From Methanothrix harundinacea (GTDB lineage: Archaea > Halobacteriota > Methanosarcinia > Methanotrichales > Methanotrichaceae): 14,260 bases of DNA. This document shows, in pieces, positions 6,919 to 13,602 of the stretch. Position 1 is the stretch's first letter. Each line of letters starts with the position of its first letter. The notes under the pieces are model-generated. The model ran no database searches. It was given only the letters and a program-made list of their open reading frames with translations, and was not told the origin of the DNA. Position numbers and translations under genes: made by a program. The stretch is taken from positions 1-14,260 of the forward strand of contig DAQG01000050.1 in NCBI GenBank assembly GCA_002502785.1. Direction: 5' to 3'.

Positions 6919-8094
6919 TCAAGACCCCACCTTCATGATGAGACTGCGTATTTCGTCAGGGGAAAGGCCAGACTCTATGCCTCTCGCAAGAGTTCTGACG
7001 TTTCTGATCTCCATCTCCTTCATGGAGAGATAGCCGATCGCAGGACCGATCCCGAAGGGCTGCGTGATGGAGATGTTCTTGCCAACTCTGACAAGGTGAC
7101 CATCAAGAGCTAGCTCGATCGGCAGGATAGATCCCGTCGATTCGTACTCTGGAACTGCCCCCAGCACAGGCTGGTAGTACTTGGTCCCCTCAAGCGCTGC
7201 CACGACGTTGTCAACGCTATCCACTTCGAGAATCCCCTTGATCAAGCTCTCTGCGAGACCTCCCCCACTCACCAGGTAGCTCTCTATGCTTCCCGCAGCC
7301 AACCCGTCCTTCTTCGCCCTGAAGACGAACTTCAGGTTTACCACGTCTATGTTGGTCGCCAGGTAATTCTTCAGAGAAAGAAGGTTCTCATCGAGCGGCT
7401 GGCTCGTCGCATCCTTCCACGCATCTTCATAAAGGATTTTATCAAGCCTCGCTTCGAAAACCGTGAGGTTCCTGGTCTGATCAAAGAGTTGGAGAGACTC
7501 GGCCAGGCGGGAGTAAGGGGTGCCATCAAGGTTTGAAATCACCTCTTCCAAGCTTCTGGCCTCGGCCAGCTCACCGATCTTTGATGGGTTCAACTCGCCC
7601 ACTGGCACGAGATCTGCCCGAACATCGTCGGGAGATCTTCCGGCATAGACCCCTCGCAAGATCAGCTTGATATTGTAGACATCCCACTTCCTGAGAAGCA
7701 CGGTCAGTATCTTTTTCAAGTTCAGCGGCACCATCATGACCACTTCTCTGTACGAATCTGCGGTGTGTCTATTCAGCGCCCTCTCGATAGCCTCGGATCG
7801 CTCCTCCATCATCTCACGCAAGTACGCAGAGTACTCTGTCGTCTCCAAAGCCGCCACGACCTCTGCCAGGGAGGATGCCTCGATCATCTCCTTGAGCTTC
7901 TCCTCCGGGATGATCCTGCTCGACATCACCTGGATCCGAGAATTCGAGTAGGCGTAGTTTGCGATCTCGATCACCCGAAGGAGGATCGGCACAAGTATGA
8001 TGAGGCCGACAACAAGAGCTACTGCTAGCGCTACAGCGAATAGGGGCGGAAACGAAGAAAAGCCGAGGCTCGCGGCCAACTCTTCCAGCGTCAC
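6919..8094 (-). CDS. atpC: A-type ATP synthase subunit C (AhaC), socket between shaft and membrane ring
   Basis: Subunit C (related to V-ATPase subunit d) is the funnel that docks the D-F shaft onto the K ring. The 391-residue protein shows the repeated helical pattern of the family: YAYSNSRIQVMSSRIIPEEKL near residue 47, then three related segments with phrases such as SLAEVVAALETTEYSAYL, SLEEVISNLDGTPYSRLA and SVDNVVAALEGTKYYQPVL. It closes with GIGPAIGYLSMKEMEIRNVR. A strongly hydrophobic stretch at about residues 19-39 (FAVALAVALVVGLIILVPILL) could anchor the N-terminus in the membrane, longer than is needed for a soluble socket. The start is GTG at 8094, overlapping the atpE stop as GTGA, so translation is coupled. 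Confidence 0.95.
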   Translation of the reverse strand: MTLEELAASLGFSSFPPLFAVALAVALVVGLIILVPILLRVIEIANYAYSNSRIQVMSSRIIPEEKLKEMIEASSLAEVVAALETTEYSAYLREMMEERSEAIERALNRHTADSYREVVMMVPLNLKKILTVLLRKWDVYNIKLILRGVYAGRSPDDVRADLVPVGELNPSKIGELAEARSLEEVISNLDGTPYSRLAESLQLFDQTRNLTVFEARLDKILYEDAWKDATSQPLDENLLSLKNYLATNIDVVNLKFVFRAKKDGLAAGSIESYLVSGGGLAESLIKGILEVDSVDNVVAALEGTKYYQPVLGAVPEYESTGSILPIELALDGHLVRVGKNISITQPFGIGPAIGYLSMKEMEIRNVRTLARGIESGLSPDEIRSLIMKVGS

Positions 8095-8726
8095 GATGCT
8101 CCCCCGAAGAGTATCTCGGCCACCTTGAACCTCAGCTCGCTTCTGAGCCTGCTGATCCTGGACTCGATGGTGTTATCGGCCTCTATTGAGCCGCTCTTGC
8201 TGCGCACGATAGCTCCGCCGATGGTGGTTATAGTCTCCTCCGAGAGGACGAGCGTGGCATCCTTGCCGGTCGTCTTTGAGATCTCCTTGCCAAGATCAGC
8301 CAGGATCTTCCCTGAGAGGAGGGGCCTGTCCTTTTCCCTCACCAGCACTTCGAGAGGACCGCCACCCACCACAACTCCCGACTCCACGACCAGTTTTTTG
8401 AGAATGCCGCTATATTCCGGTGCACCTGCCAATTTTTTCAACCTTTCTTCCGCGTCCCCAAAGGCCTTCTTTATGAGATCCTCCTTCACATCGAATATCT
8501 CTCGCTTGACCTGCATCTTCGCATCTGCCAGGACCCTTTGCTGTTCCCTTTCAGCTTGCTGTTGCCCCTTTGCCAGTATCGCCTGTCTCTTCGCCTGTGC
8601 CTTCTTCTCGGACACTCCCTGGATCTCATCAGCATCTTTCCGGGCTTCCTGAAGGATCAATTCAACCTGGGCATCTGTGATCCTGACAATCTCATGGACG
8701 ATCTTATCGGCCCCTTCAGAACCCAT
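8091..8726 (-). CDS. atpE: A-type ATP synthase subunit E (AhaE), peripheral stalk
   Basis: Subunit E pairs with H to form the stator stalks that hold the A3B3 head still. The product is 211 residues. The N-terminal half is one long polar helix rich in Ala, Lys, Glu and Gln (ILQEARKDADEIQ through REQQRVLADAKMQVKREIF), and the C-terminal half is globular, with LEVLVREKDRPLLSG and the near-terminal IGGAIVRSKSGSIEADNTIE and RISRLRSELRFKVAEILFG, all typical of the E family. The ATG at 8726 has a GGGTGATG site upstream, starts 17 bases after the atpK stop, and its TGA overlaps the atpC start. Confidence 0.96.
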   Translation of the reverse strand: MGSEGADKIVHEIVRITDAQVELILQEARKDADEIQGVSEKKAQAKRQAILAKGQQQAEREQQRVLADAKMQVKREIFDVKEDLIKKAFGDAEERLKKLAGAPEYSGILKKLVVESGVVVGGGPLEVLVREKDRPLLSGKILADLGKEISKTTGKDATLVLSEETITTIGGAIVRSKSGSIEADNTIESRISRLRSELRFKVAEILFGGAS

Positions 8727-8743
8727 GACACATCACCCGTGAG

Positions 8744-9283
8744 TTACGCGCCCAGGAGTTTGAGGCCAACCAGGATCAGGATCGTTATCAGCAGGCCAAA
8801 GACAGCGAAGGTCTCGGACATGACGGTAAGGACCATGCACTTGCCGAAAGCTCCAGGCTCCTTTGAGACGGCCCCAATGCTGCCGGCTGCGGTGATGCCC
8901 TGACCGATGGCCGAAAGCCCTGCAAGGCCGACTGATAAGCCACCGCCAACGGCGGCCAGCCCCATGATCAGCGCGGCGTTCTCCGGAGTGGTTCCAGTGA
9001 GGCCTGCCATTGTATTGGCGGCCGATTCGAATCCAGAGAATCCACCCAGAATGCCCGTTCCGATCATTATCAGCACTGCCCCAAGAAAACCGTAAATGCC
9101 CTGGGTCTGGGGAAGCGCCTGAAAAACAAGGGCCGTTCCGAACTTGTTCGGATCTTCCGCGATCGCTCCCGCGCCCGCAGCACCGGCGATGCCTACGCCG
9201 ATACCAGCGCCAATGGCGGCCGCACCCATCGAGATGCCTGCTCCTACTGCGGCAAGAGCCACACCTGTGCTCACATCCAACAT
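8744..9283 (-). CDS. atpK: A-type ATP synthase subunit K/c (AhaK), fused double-hairpin rotor proteolipid with a single carboxylate
   Basis: K subunits form the membrane ring that turns as ions pass. The start is the ATG at 9283, behind AGGGAGGATAAAAGT; an upstream in-frame ATG at 9343 lacks such a site and would add a non-membrane leader. The product is 179 residues, two fused helical hairpins (about 1-85 and 101-179) with four membrane helices. Helix 2 contains ALPQTQGIYGF: the position normally holding the ion-binding Glu (as in LPETQ) is Gln59 (codon CAG, 9107-9109). Helix 4 keeps it in VMSETFAVFG as Glu157. One carboxylate per four helices is therefore expected, as in V-type rotors. Leu57, Thr60, Gln61, Gln128 and Glu157 align by eye with the Na+ ligands of Enterococcus hirae NtpK, and Tyr64 is also kept. 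Confidence 0.97.
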   Translation of the reverse strand: MLDVSTGVALAAVGAGISMGAAAIGAGIGVGIAGAAGAGAIAEDPNKFGTALVFQALPQTQGIYGFLGAVLIMIGTGILGGFSGFESAANTMAGLTGTTPENAALIMGLAAVGGGLSVGLAGLSAIGQGITAAGSIGAVSKEPGAFGKCMVLTVMSETFAVFGLLITILILVGLKLLGA

Positions 9284-9330
9284 ACTTTTATCCTCCCTAA
9301 TTATCAACGCGTACGATAATCTAACAACTT

Positions 9331-9340
9331 CAATATTTTT
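9331..9340 (-). promoter_or_regulatory. Candidate internal TATA box ahead of atpK
   Basis: The 75 bases between the atpI stop and the atpK start are the longest gap in the operon. On the minus strand they contain AAAAATATTG, centred about 53 bases before the atpK ATG, so transcription could start near 9310 and leave a leader of about 27 bases with the GGGAGG site. The ring needs many K copies per enzyme, which would make an extra promoter useful. This is inference from spacing only; the match to an archaeal TATA box is moderate. Confidence 0.3.
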
Positions 9341-9358
9341 CAACTCGGCTTCAGATCG

Positions 9359-11311
9359 CTACTCTCTGGTCAGCTCCCGTCTGATCCTGTAAGGCCTGTA
9401 CTCAGATCCTCCACCTTCGTAAAACTTACTAAAAAACTCTACATAGTGCAACCTTATCCCGTGCACAAAACCACCAAGACCGTTCATCCCCCAATTGAAG
9501 ATGTGCCCGATGACAAATACCAGTGCAGCCAGCACGATTCCGATGATCGGAACGCTCTCCACCATGGACGAGAGGATGTTCACGGTCATCGCTATCCCGC
9601 TCGTGGCCAGGCCCAACGCCAGAAGCCTGGCGTATGATAGCACATCTCCGAGGTACCCGGTGATGTCGAAGAAGAAGAGCGGCCCGTGGACGATGGCGAC
9701 GAGTAAGACGCCGATCAGGATCAAAACCGCACCTATTAACTTCGTATCCATCATGAGGAGCGCAACGCCAACCTGAATACAGAAAAGCCAGAACTGGTCT
9801 CCAAAGGCATCTTTGTACTCCTTTCGCTGGACGTTCTCCTTAAACCCGAGGAGAAGGCCGAGGTTCAGGTGGATCAGTCCGATCACCAGAACAAGGATCA
9901 AGAAGAGCTGCACGTCAACCATCGGATCGAAGATTATCGGTCTTAACGCCGTTATTCCCAGATACTTTAGCGCAAAGTCGCCGAGATACCCTCCCGTCAG
10001 GATGCCGAAAACGATCGTTGTAGCCCCGATCGCTGTGAAGATCACGCCGAAATCCTTGAATGATGAGCTGTACCTCCCACCGCCTCGAAGTAGGAGCAAC
10101 CCCAAGACCGTCATCATCACGCCGTATACGGCGTCCGTCAGCATAATCCCGAAGAAGAGCATGAAGGCCGGCGCCAGCATGAAGGTCGGGTCGATCTCGT
10201 TGTACTTGGGACGGCCGAAGAGCTCCGTAAGCACCTGGAAGTGTCTGATGAACGGTGGATTCTGAAGGTACACTGGAACGTCCTCTGGCAGAGGGTTCGG
10301 GTTGCTCTCCTTGACCACCGCGTATCCCTTGGTGACCTTCAAGACTTCATCCTTCACAGAATTGATCGATTTTGCGGGTATCCACCCCTCCAAGATGAAG
10401 GTCTCATCAGTTCTCATGAAGTTCGTCTCAACGTCGAGCCTATCTCGCTCGATCAAAAGAAGCTCCCGATGTGCCAGCAGCTTGTCTCTCCAAATCTCGG
10501 CGATCTTTGTGATCTCGGCCCTGAGAGATTCCTCTTCAGAATTGAGAGATGCGATTCTTTCACCAAGTGTCGAGAGCGCATCTGCAGGCGTTCCGGACAA
10601 CCCGCTCACGTCAATCCTTTCAAATCCGAGCCTTCTCAGAGAATCTGAGACGTCTTTTGACGCCTCGGATAGCGCAGCCACCAAGACGACAGATTCGGTC
10701 TCTGAGATAGCCTGGGACCCAATGTAATAGACCCCATTTGTTATCTCTGAGAGCTTGCTGGAGATCTCGCCGACGTGCTCTCTCGGCGCAACGCCGATGA
10801 GAACGGTGAGATGATCCGTTTTGACGACATCAGCCAGATCAACCTTAAAATCTCGTATCTTCTCAAGAGATTCCACCTTGGCGGATAGCTCTCCAAGCTC
10901 CGATGTCGCTCGGTTAAGCCGCTCCTCAGGATCTTTTACGGTCGAGTTAACTTCTTCCAGCAGGCTATCCGCCCTCTCCAGCAGTTTCGTCCCGTAGACA
11001 TTTTCAGCTACAATCACCTTTGGCGGGGATGGGCTGAAGAGCATCTTGAAGAAGTTGTCCTCGGGAAGGGGAGAGACCGCATCGAAAAAATCTAGGATTT
11101 TGTTAAAAGACATGACCTGGGCGGTAATCTGCCTGATAGCCGGATCGGAAGGATGATTTTCCAGAAGCTGTGCCCATTCGGGCGATTCCATCGTCCGGTC
11201 TACGTCGGTCATCTGAACGACGCCGAGTTCGTGCAGCCTCTTCATCAGGGGGTACTTGTACTTGCTCAACGCGATGATATGCAACCGTTTCATCTGGACT
11301 GGTCGAAGCAT
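9359..11311 (-). CDS. atpI: A-type ATP synthase subunit I (AhaI), stator membrane subunit (a-type)
   Basis: Subunit I provides the two ion half-channels beside the K ring and links to the peripheral stalks. At 650 residues it has the family's two-part form. Residues 1 to about 350 are cytoplasmic and start MLRPVQMKRLHIIALSKYK, with coiled-coil stretches. The second half contains about eight membrane helices, beginning FMLFFGIMLTDAVYGVMM. The essential helix reads DVLSYARLLALGLATSGIA, with Arg562, and a second conserved arginine lies in HGIRLHYVEFF (Arg620). The C-terminus GGSEYRPYRIRR is typical. The ATG at 11311 starts 4 bases after the atpH stop with GGTGAT upstream. It is followed by a 75-base gap before atpK. 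Confidence 0.97.
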   Translation of the reverse strand: MLRPVQMKRLHIIALSKYKYPLMKRLHELGVVQMTDVDRTMESPEWAQLLENHPSDPAIRQITAQVMSFNKILDFFDAVSPLPEDNFFKMLFSPSPPKVIVAENVYGTKLLERADSLLEEVNSTVKDPEERLNRATSELGELSAKVESLEKIRDFKVDLADVVKTDHLTVLIGVAPREHVGEISSKLSEITNGVYYIGSQAISETESVVLVAALSEASKDVSDSLRRLGFERIDVSGLSGTPADALSTLGERIASLNSEEESLRAEITKIAEIWRDKLLAHRELLLIERDRLDVETNFMRTDETFILEGWIPAKSINSVKDEVLKVTKGYAVVKESNPNPLPEDVPVYLQNPPFIRHFQVLTELFGRPKYNEIDPTFMLAPAFMLFFGIMLTDAVYGVMMTVLGLLLLRGGGRYSSSFKDFGVIFTAIGATTIVFGILTGGYLGDFALKYLGITALRPIIFDPMVDVQLFLILVLVIGLIHLNLGLLLGFKENVQRKEYKDAFGDQFWLFCIQVGVALLMMDTKLIGAVLILIGVLLVAIVHGPLFFFDITGYLGDVLSYARLLALGLATSGIAMTVNILSSMVESVPIIGIVLAALVFVIGHIFNWGMNGLGGFVHGIRLHYVEFFSKFYEGGGSEYRPYRIRRELTRE

Positions 11312-11315
11312 CCAA

Positions 11316-11627
11316 TCACCCGATAACTTGTGTCGCTACAAATTCTCCAGCGTCGGAGATCTTCGACTGCGCCCTATCTGCAAGCTGTCGTGCTTCATGC
11401 TTGCCATCGGTGATTATCTCGTTGGCGGATCTCTTAGCCTGCGAAAGTGTATCGTCGATGAGCGCCTCAACCTCAGCATTTGCCTCTTCAATTGACTTGT
11501 TGACCAGCTCCTCCGCTGCCTTATTGGCTTTGATTACCAGCTCTTCAGCGTCCTGCCCGGCGCGTTCGAGCTTGGATAGAGATTCCCTCTCTGCCCCTTT
11601 CACCATTTTCAGCGTCTCAAAGACCAT
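11316..11627 (-). CDS. atpH: A-type ATP synthase subunit H (AhaH), peripheral stalk
   Basis: Subunit H forms an extended coiled coil with E in the stator stalk. The product is 103 residues and almost wholly helical, rich in Ala, Glu and Lys with few aromatic residues (ERAGQDAEELVIKANKAAEE; AEVEALIDDTLSQAKRSANE), as expected. The ATG at 11627 (MVFETLKMVKGAE) is chosen because GGAGG lies 6 bases upstream. An in-frame ATG at 11669 would add 14 residues but has no such site and lies close to the expected transcript start. It is the first gene of the operon, followed 4 bases later by atpI. The family is known to be poorly conserved, so the call rests on composition and operon position as much as on residues. 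Confidence 0.93.
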   Translation of the reverse strand: MVFETLKMVKGAERESLSKLERAGQDAEELVIKANKAAEELVNKSIEEANAEVEALIDDTLSQAKRSANEIITDGKHEARQLADRAQSKISDAGEFVATQVIG

Positions 11628-11680
11628 CGCAGTCCTCCTAAAGACGGACCACAGCAAATCTTGCATCAAATTTATGATCC

Positions 11681-11714
11681 ATCACGATTATACGTGTACA
11701 AATCACATATTAAA
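11681..11714 (-). promoter_or_regulatory. Probable promoter of the ATP synthase operon with an overlapping ATCACGATTA site
   Basis: On the minus strand TTTAATAT (11714-11707) is a good archaeal TATA box with the A/G-rich AAAAAGG just before it. A start of transcription about 25 bases on would fall near 11684, leaving a leader of roughly 57 bases before atpH. The expected start overlaps ATCACGATTA (11681-11690 on the + strand), which recurs in the palindrome at 11755-11790, so a regulator bound here could block initiation. Predicted from sequence only. Confidence 0.5.
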
Positions 11715-11754
11715 CCTTTTTGGTCAAGAAATACGCACGTGAATACAAAATATC

Positions 11755-11790
11755 TATCACGATTAACAATTATAATTATTAATCGTGATA
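11755..11790. repeat. 36-base near-perfect palindrome upstream of the ATP synthase operon (possible operator)
   Basis: TATCACGATTAA at 11755-11766 is the exact reverse complement of TTAATCGTGATA at 11779-11790. Between them AATTATAATT (11768-11777) is itself a palindrome about the same centre, so 34 of 36 bases are symmetric. It lies about 40 bases upstream of the proposed atp TATA box, where an activator or repressor dimer could bind, or a cruciform could form. Confidence 0.8.
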
Positions 11791-11828
11791 ATTGCAGACG
11801 TTTTGACCTGTATAATAGTTTCAGATAG

Positions 11829-11936
11829 GCAAATATTTGAAAAGAAGTTCTGTAACATTAATTTGCTAAATATTTCCAACAAATCTCATATTTAGCAATA
11901 TTAAGAGAAATATATGGCCCTATTCTTGCAAATATT
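11829..11936. repeat. Cluster of GC(T)AAATATT repeats in the divergent control region
   Basis: GCAAATATT occurs at 11829-11837 (inside the palindrome CAAATATTTG, 11830-11839) and at 11928-11936. GCTAAATATT occurs at 11865-11874, with an inverted partner at 11888-11896. The middle two form an inverted repeat with 11-base perfect arms (TTGCTAAATAT, 11863-11873, and ATATTTAGCAA, 11888-11898) and a 14-base loop. The surrounding gene-free stretch (11628-12289) is strongly AT-rich, so chance matches are more likely than elsewhere. Confidence 0.6.
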
Positions 11937-11979
11937 GTATTATTTGGCGAGATTTGCAGATATGTCGGAACTAAGATCT

Positions 11980-12023
11980 GATCTGTATTGAAATTTTGAT
12001 TTATTTGTAATTCAATTCAGATC
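11980..12023. repeat. Inverted repeat, 12 of 13 bases, in the control region
   Basis: GATCTGTATTGAA (11980-11992) pairs with TTCAATTCAGATC (12011-12023) with one mismatch and an 18-base AT-rich loop. Function unknown; it could be a hairpin in a leader or untranslated RNA, or a protein site. Confidence 0.5.
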
Positions 12024-12034
12024 GATTCAAGGTT

Positions 12035-12060
12035 ATCGCTTTCAAAGATAGCGGTTTTTC
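12035..12060 (+). terminator. Hairpin followed by T run, terminator-like, with no gene before it
   Basis: CGCTTTC (12037-12043) and GATAGCG (12047-12053) can pair with one mismatch around a 3-base loop, extended outward by a T-G and an A-T pair, and are followed by TTTTTC (12055-12060). On the + strand this looks like an intrinsic terminator, yet no coding gene on that strand precedes it. It may be chance or the end of a small RNA. Confidence 0.3.
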
Positions 12061-12143
12061 TCCATCTTTCCGGATAGATTATGAAAAAGGTCATAAAATG
12101 TTGGTTTGAGAGGACCCATCCGACATTTGGATGAATAATTACC

Positions 12144-12230
12144 TTATATAGCATGTAAGAAAAATAATTTTTCAGATTTTATTAAAAACCAAGTAATTTA
12201 TGCAAGTTGAACTGGCAAAAAACACATATA
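12144..12230 (+). promoter_or_regulatory. Candidate promoters for the repeat-protein gene
   Basis: Two TATA-like boxes precede the gene on the + strand. TTATATAG (12144-12151) would give a transcript start near 12175 and a leader of over 100 bases. ACATATA (12224-12230), behind GGCAAAAAAC, would give a start near 12255 and a leader of about 35 bases; that start would fall inside the palindrome at 12238-12261. I cannot choose between them by eye. Confidence 0.4.
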
Positions 12231-12232
12231 CC

Positions 12233-12261
12233 ATCACTATTAATAATGATCATTATTGATA
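12233..12261. promoter_or_regulatory. Palindromic site sharing ATCAC(G/T)ATTAA with the ATP synthase palindrome
   Basis: AATAATGATCATTATT (12242-12257) is a perfect 16-base palindrome that extends to 12238-12261 with one mismatched pair. Its left edge reads ATCACTATTAATAA (12233-12246), matching 12 of 14 bases of ATCACGATTAACAA at 11756-11769. It lies 28-57 bases before the GTG start of the repeat protein. A shared regulator for the divergent genes is possible. Confidence 0.45.
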
Positions 12262-12289
12262 ATGAAGAATTGCTGAGCAGGTGGGTATT

Positions 12290-13570
12290 GTGGCTATCAT
12301 TAGAACGGGATTGGTTGTAGGATTGATATTATTGCTAATAATTCCATCAATTTTAGCAAAAAATGAGACTACAACCCCAGAAGATGGCTGGGTGAGAACT
12401 TTCGGCGGGGCCGGTGAAGATGTGGGAACTTCGGTCCAAGAGACGAGTGATGGTGGCTATATAGTCACAGGTAGCACGACATCTCACAGAGAGAACATCG
12501 CCTATTCCTGGCTGATAAAGGCTTCCCGAATAGGCGAAATCTGGCTCATCAAAACGGATTCGGAGGGAAATTCCCTTTGGGAAAGGACGTTTGGCGGGCT
12601 GGGCAAGGATATCGGTTTCTCGGTACAGCAGACCAAAGATGGCGGCTACATCGTCGTGGGTGCTACAAAACCACACATGATTGGCGATTACGATATCTGG
12701 CTGATCAAGACCGATTCAAATGGAAACCCCGAATGGGATAGAATCTTTGGCGGGAGGGGCAACGACTGGCCCAATGCAATCCAGGAAACGGCCGATGGGG
12801 GCTACATCATCACAGGCGGCACAGAATCATACGGCGCTGGAATTAATAACGCTTTTTTGGTAAAGACCCCTCGCAACGCGGACCTCTGGCTGATCAAGAC
12901 GGATTCGGAGGGAAATTCCGTCTGGGACAGAACCCTTGGCGGATCTGGCTTTGATGAGGGCGCATCCCTTCAGGAGACGAAAGACGGCGGCTACATCGTA
13001 ACAGGCTATACAACCTCCCACGGAGCAGGTGGTAGCGACATATGGCTGGTCAAGACGGATCCGAGAGGACACGAACTATGGGAGAGGACCTTCGGCGGAC
13101 CAGGCGAAGACGTTGGCTTTTCTGTCCAGGAGGCAAAAGATCTCGGTTACATCATCACAGGTGGCACAGAATCTTATGGCAGCGGCGGCAAAGACGTCTG
13201 GCTTATCAAGACGGACTCAAACGGGACGGAAGAATGGGACAGAACCTTCGGTGGACCAAGTTTTGATGAGGGCTTAGCTGTCCAGGAGACGAAAGATGAT
13301 GGATATATCATTGCAGGTTACACAATGCATCACAATGAGGGTGCGGTACACTCCTGGCTGTTAAACACGGCTGACAAAAGTCGTGTCTGGCTGATCAAGA
13401 CCGACTCGAAAGGAGATATGGAGTGGGACAAAACCTTCGGCGGAGAAGGGAACGACTGGGCCACAGCAGTCGACAAAACAGCCGATGGTGGTTACATCAT
13501 CACTGGCGGTACAGAGTCCTACGGTGATGGCAGTAAAGACATCTTGCTGATAAAGGCAAGTGGCGGGTAG
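12290..13570 (+). CDS. Secreted seven-repeat protein, predicted seven-bladed beta-propeller
   Basis: I chose the GTG at 12290 because AGGTGG lies 6 bases upstream; a GTG at 12281 would add three residues but has no clear site. The 426-residue product opens with a signal peptide (AIIRTGLVVGLILLLIIPSI, then LAKNE), so it is probably exported. Residues 34-426 are seven tandem repeats. Each runs W-(D/E)-R-T-F-G-G, then a (S/A)-V-Q-E-T-x-DGGYI(V/I)TG strand pair, then WLIKTDSxGN. Seven repeats fit a closed seven-bladed propeller. Repeats 1, 3 and 6 are 63 residues; repeats 2, 4 and 5 are 52; the last is 48 and ends at the protein's C-terminus. No membrane anchor or catalytic motif is seen. Similar DGGYI repeat proteins are common in methanogen genomes. 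Role unknown: surface binding or adhesion is only a guess. Confidence 0.9.
   Translation: MAIIRTGLVVGLILLLIIPSILAKNETTTPEDGWVRTFGGAGEDVGTSVQETSDGGYIVTGSTTSHRENIAYSWLIKASRIGEIWLIKTDSEGNSLWERTFGGLGKDIGFSVQQTKDGGYIVVGATKPHMIGDYDIWLIKTDSNGNPEWDRIFGGRGNDWPNAIQETADGGYIITGGTESYGAGINNAFLVKTPRNADLWLIKTDSEGNSVWDRTLGGSGFDEGASLQETKDGGYIVTGYTTSHGAGGSDIWLVKTDPRGHELWERTFGGPGEDVGFSVQEAKDLGYIITGGTESYGSGGKDVWLIKTDSNGTEEWDRTFGGPSFDEGLAVQETKDDGYIIAGYTMHHNEGAVHSWLLNTADKSRVWLIKTDSKGDMEWDKTFGGEGNDWATAVDKTADGGYIITGGTESYGDGSKDILLIKASGG
12389..13567 (+). repeat. Seven tandem propeller repeats within the coding region
   Basis: Boundaries placed at the leading Trp of each repeat: 12389-12577, 12578-12733, 12734-12922, 12923-13078, 13079-13234, 13235-13423 and 13424-13567. 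Lengths are 63, 52, 63, 52, 52, 63 and 48 codons. The three long repeats carry 11 extra residues just before WLIKT: SWLIKASRIGE, AFLVKTPRNAD and SWLLNTADKSR. These look like a second copy of the WLIKT strand. Confidence 0.9.
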
Positions 13571-13602
13571 TGTGGTGAATTTTCGCCGGATGCCTCGATC
13601 CC

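Noticed and set aside
8744..9343. Longer atpK starting at the ATG at 9343
   Set aside because: It adds 20 residues not typical of K subunits and lacks a ribosome binding site, whereas the ATG at 9283 has AGGGAGG close by.
11316..11669. Longer atpH starting at 11669
   Set aside because: The extra 14 residues have no ribosome binding site and include the GGAGG that serves the ATG at 11627.
11628..12289. Search for tRNA, CRISPR array or coding gene in the long AT-rich gap
   Set aside because: No regularly spaced direct repeats, no cloverleaf with a T-loop sequence, and stop codons are frequent in all frames I read.
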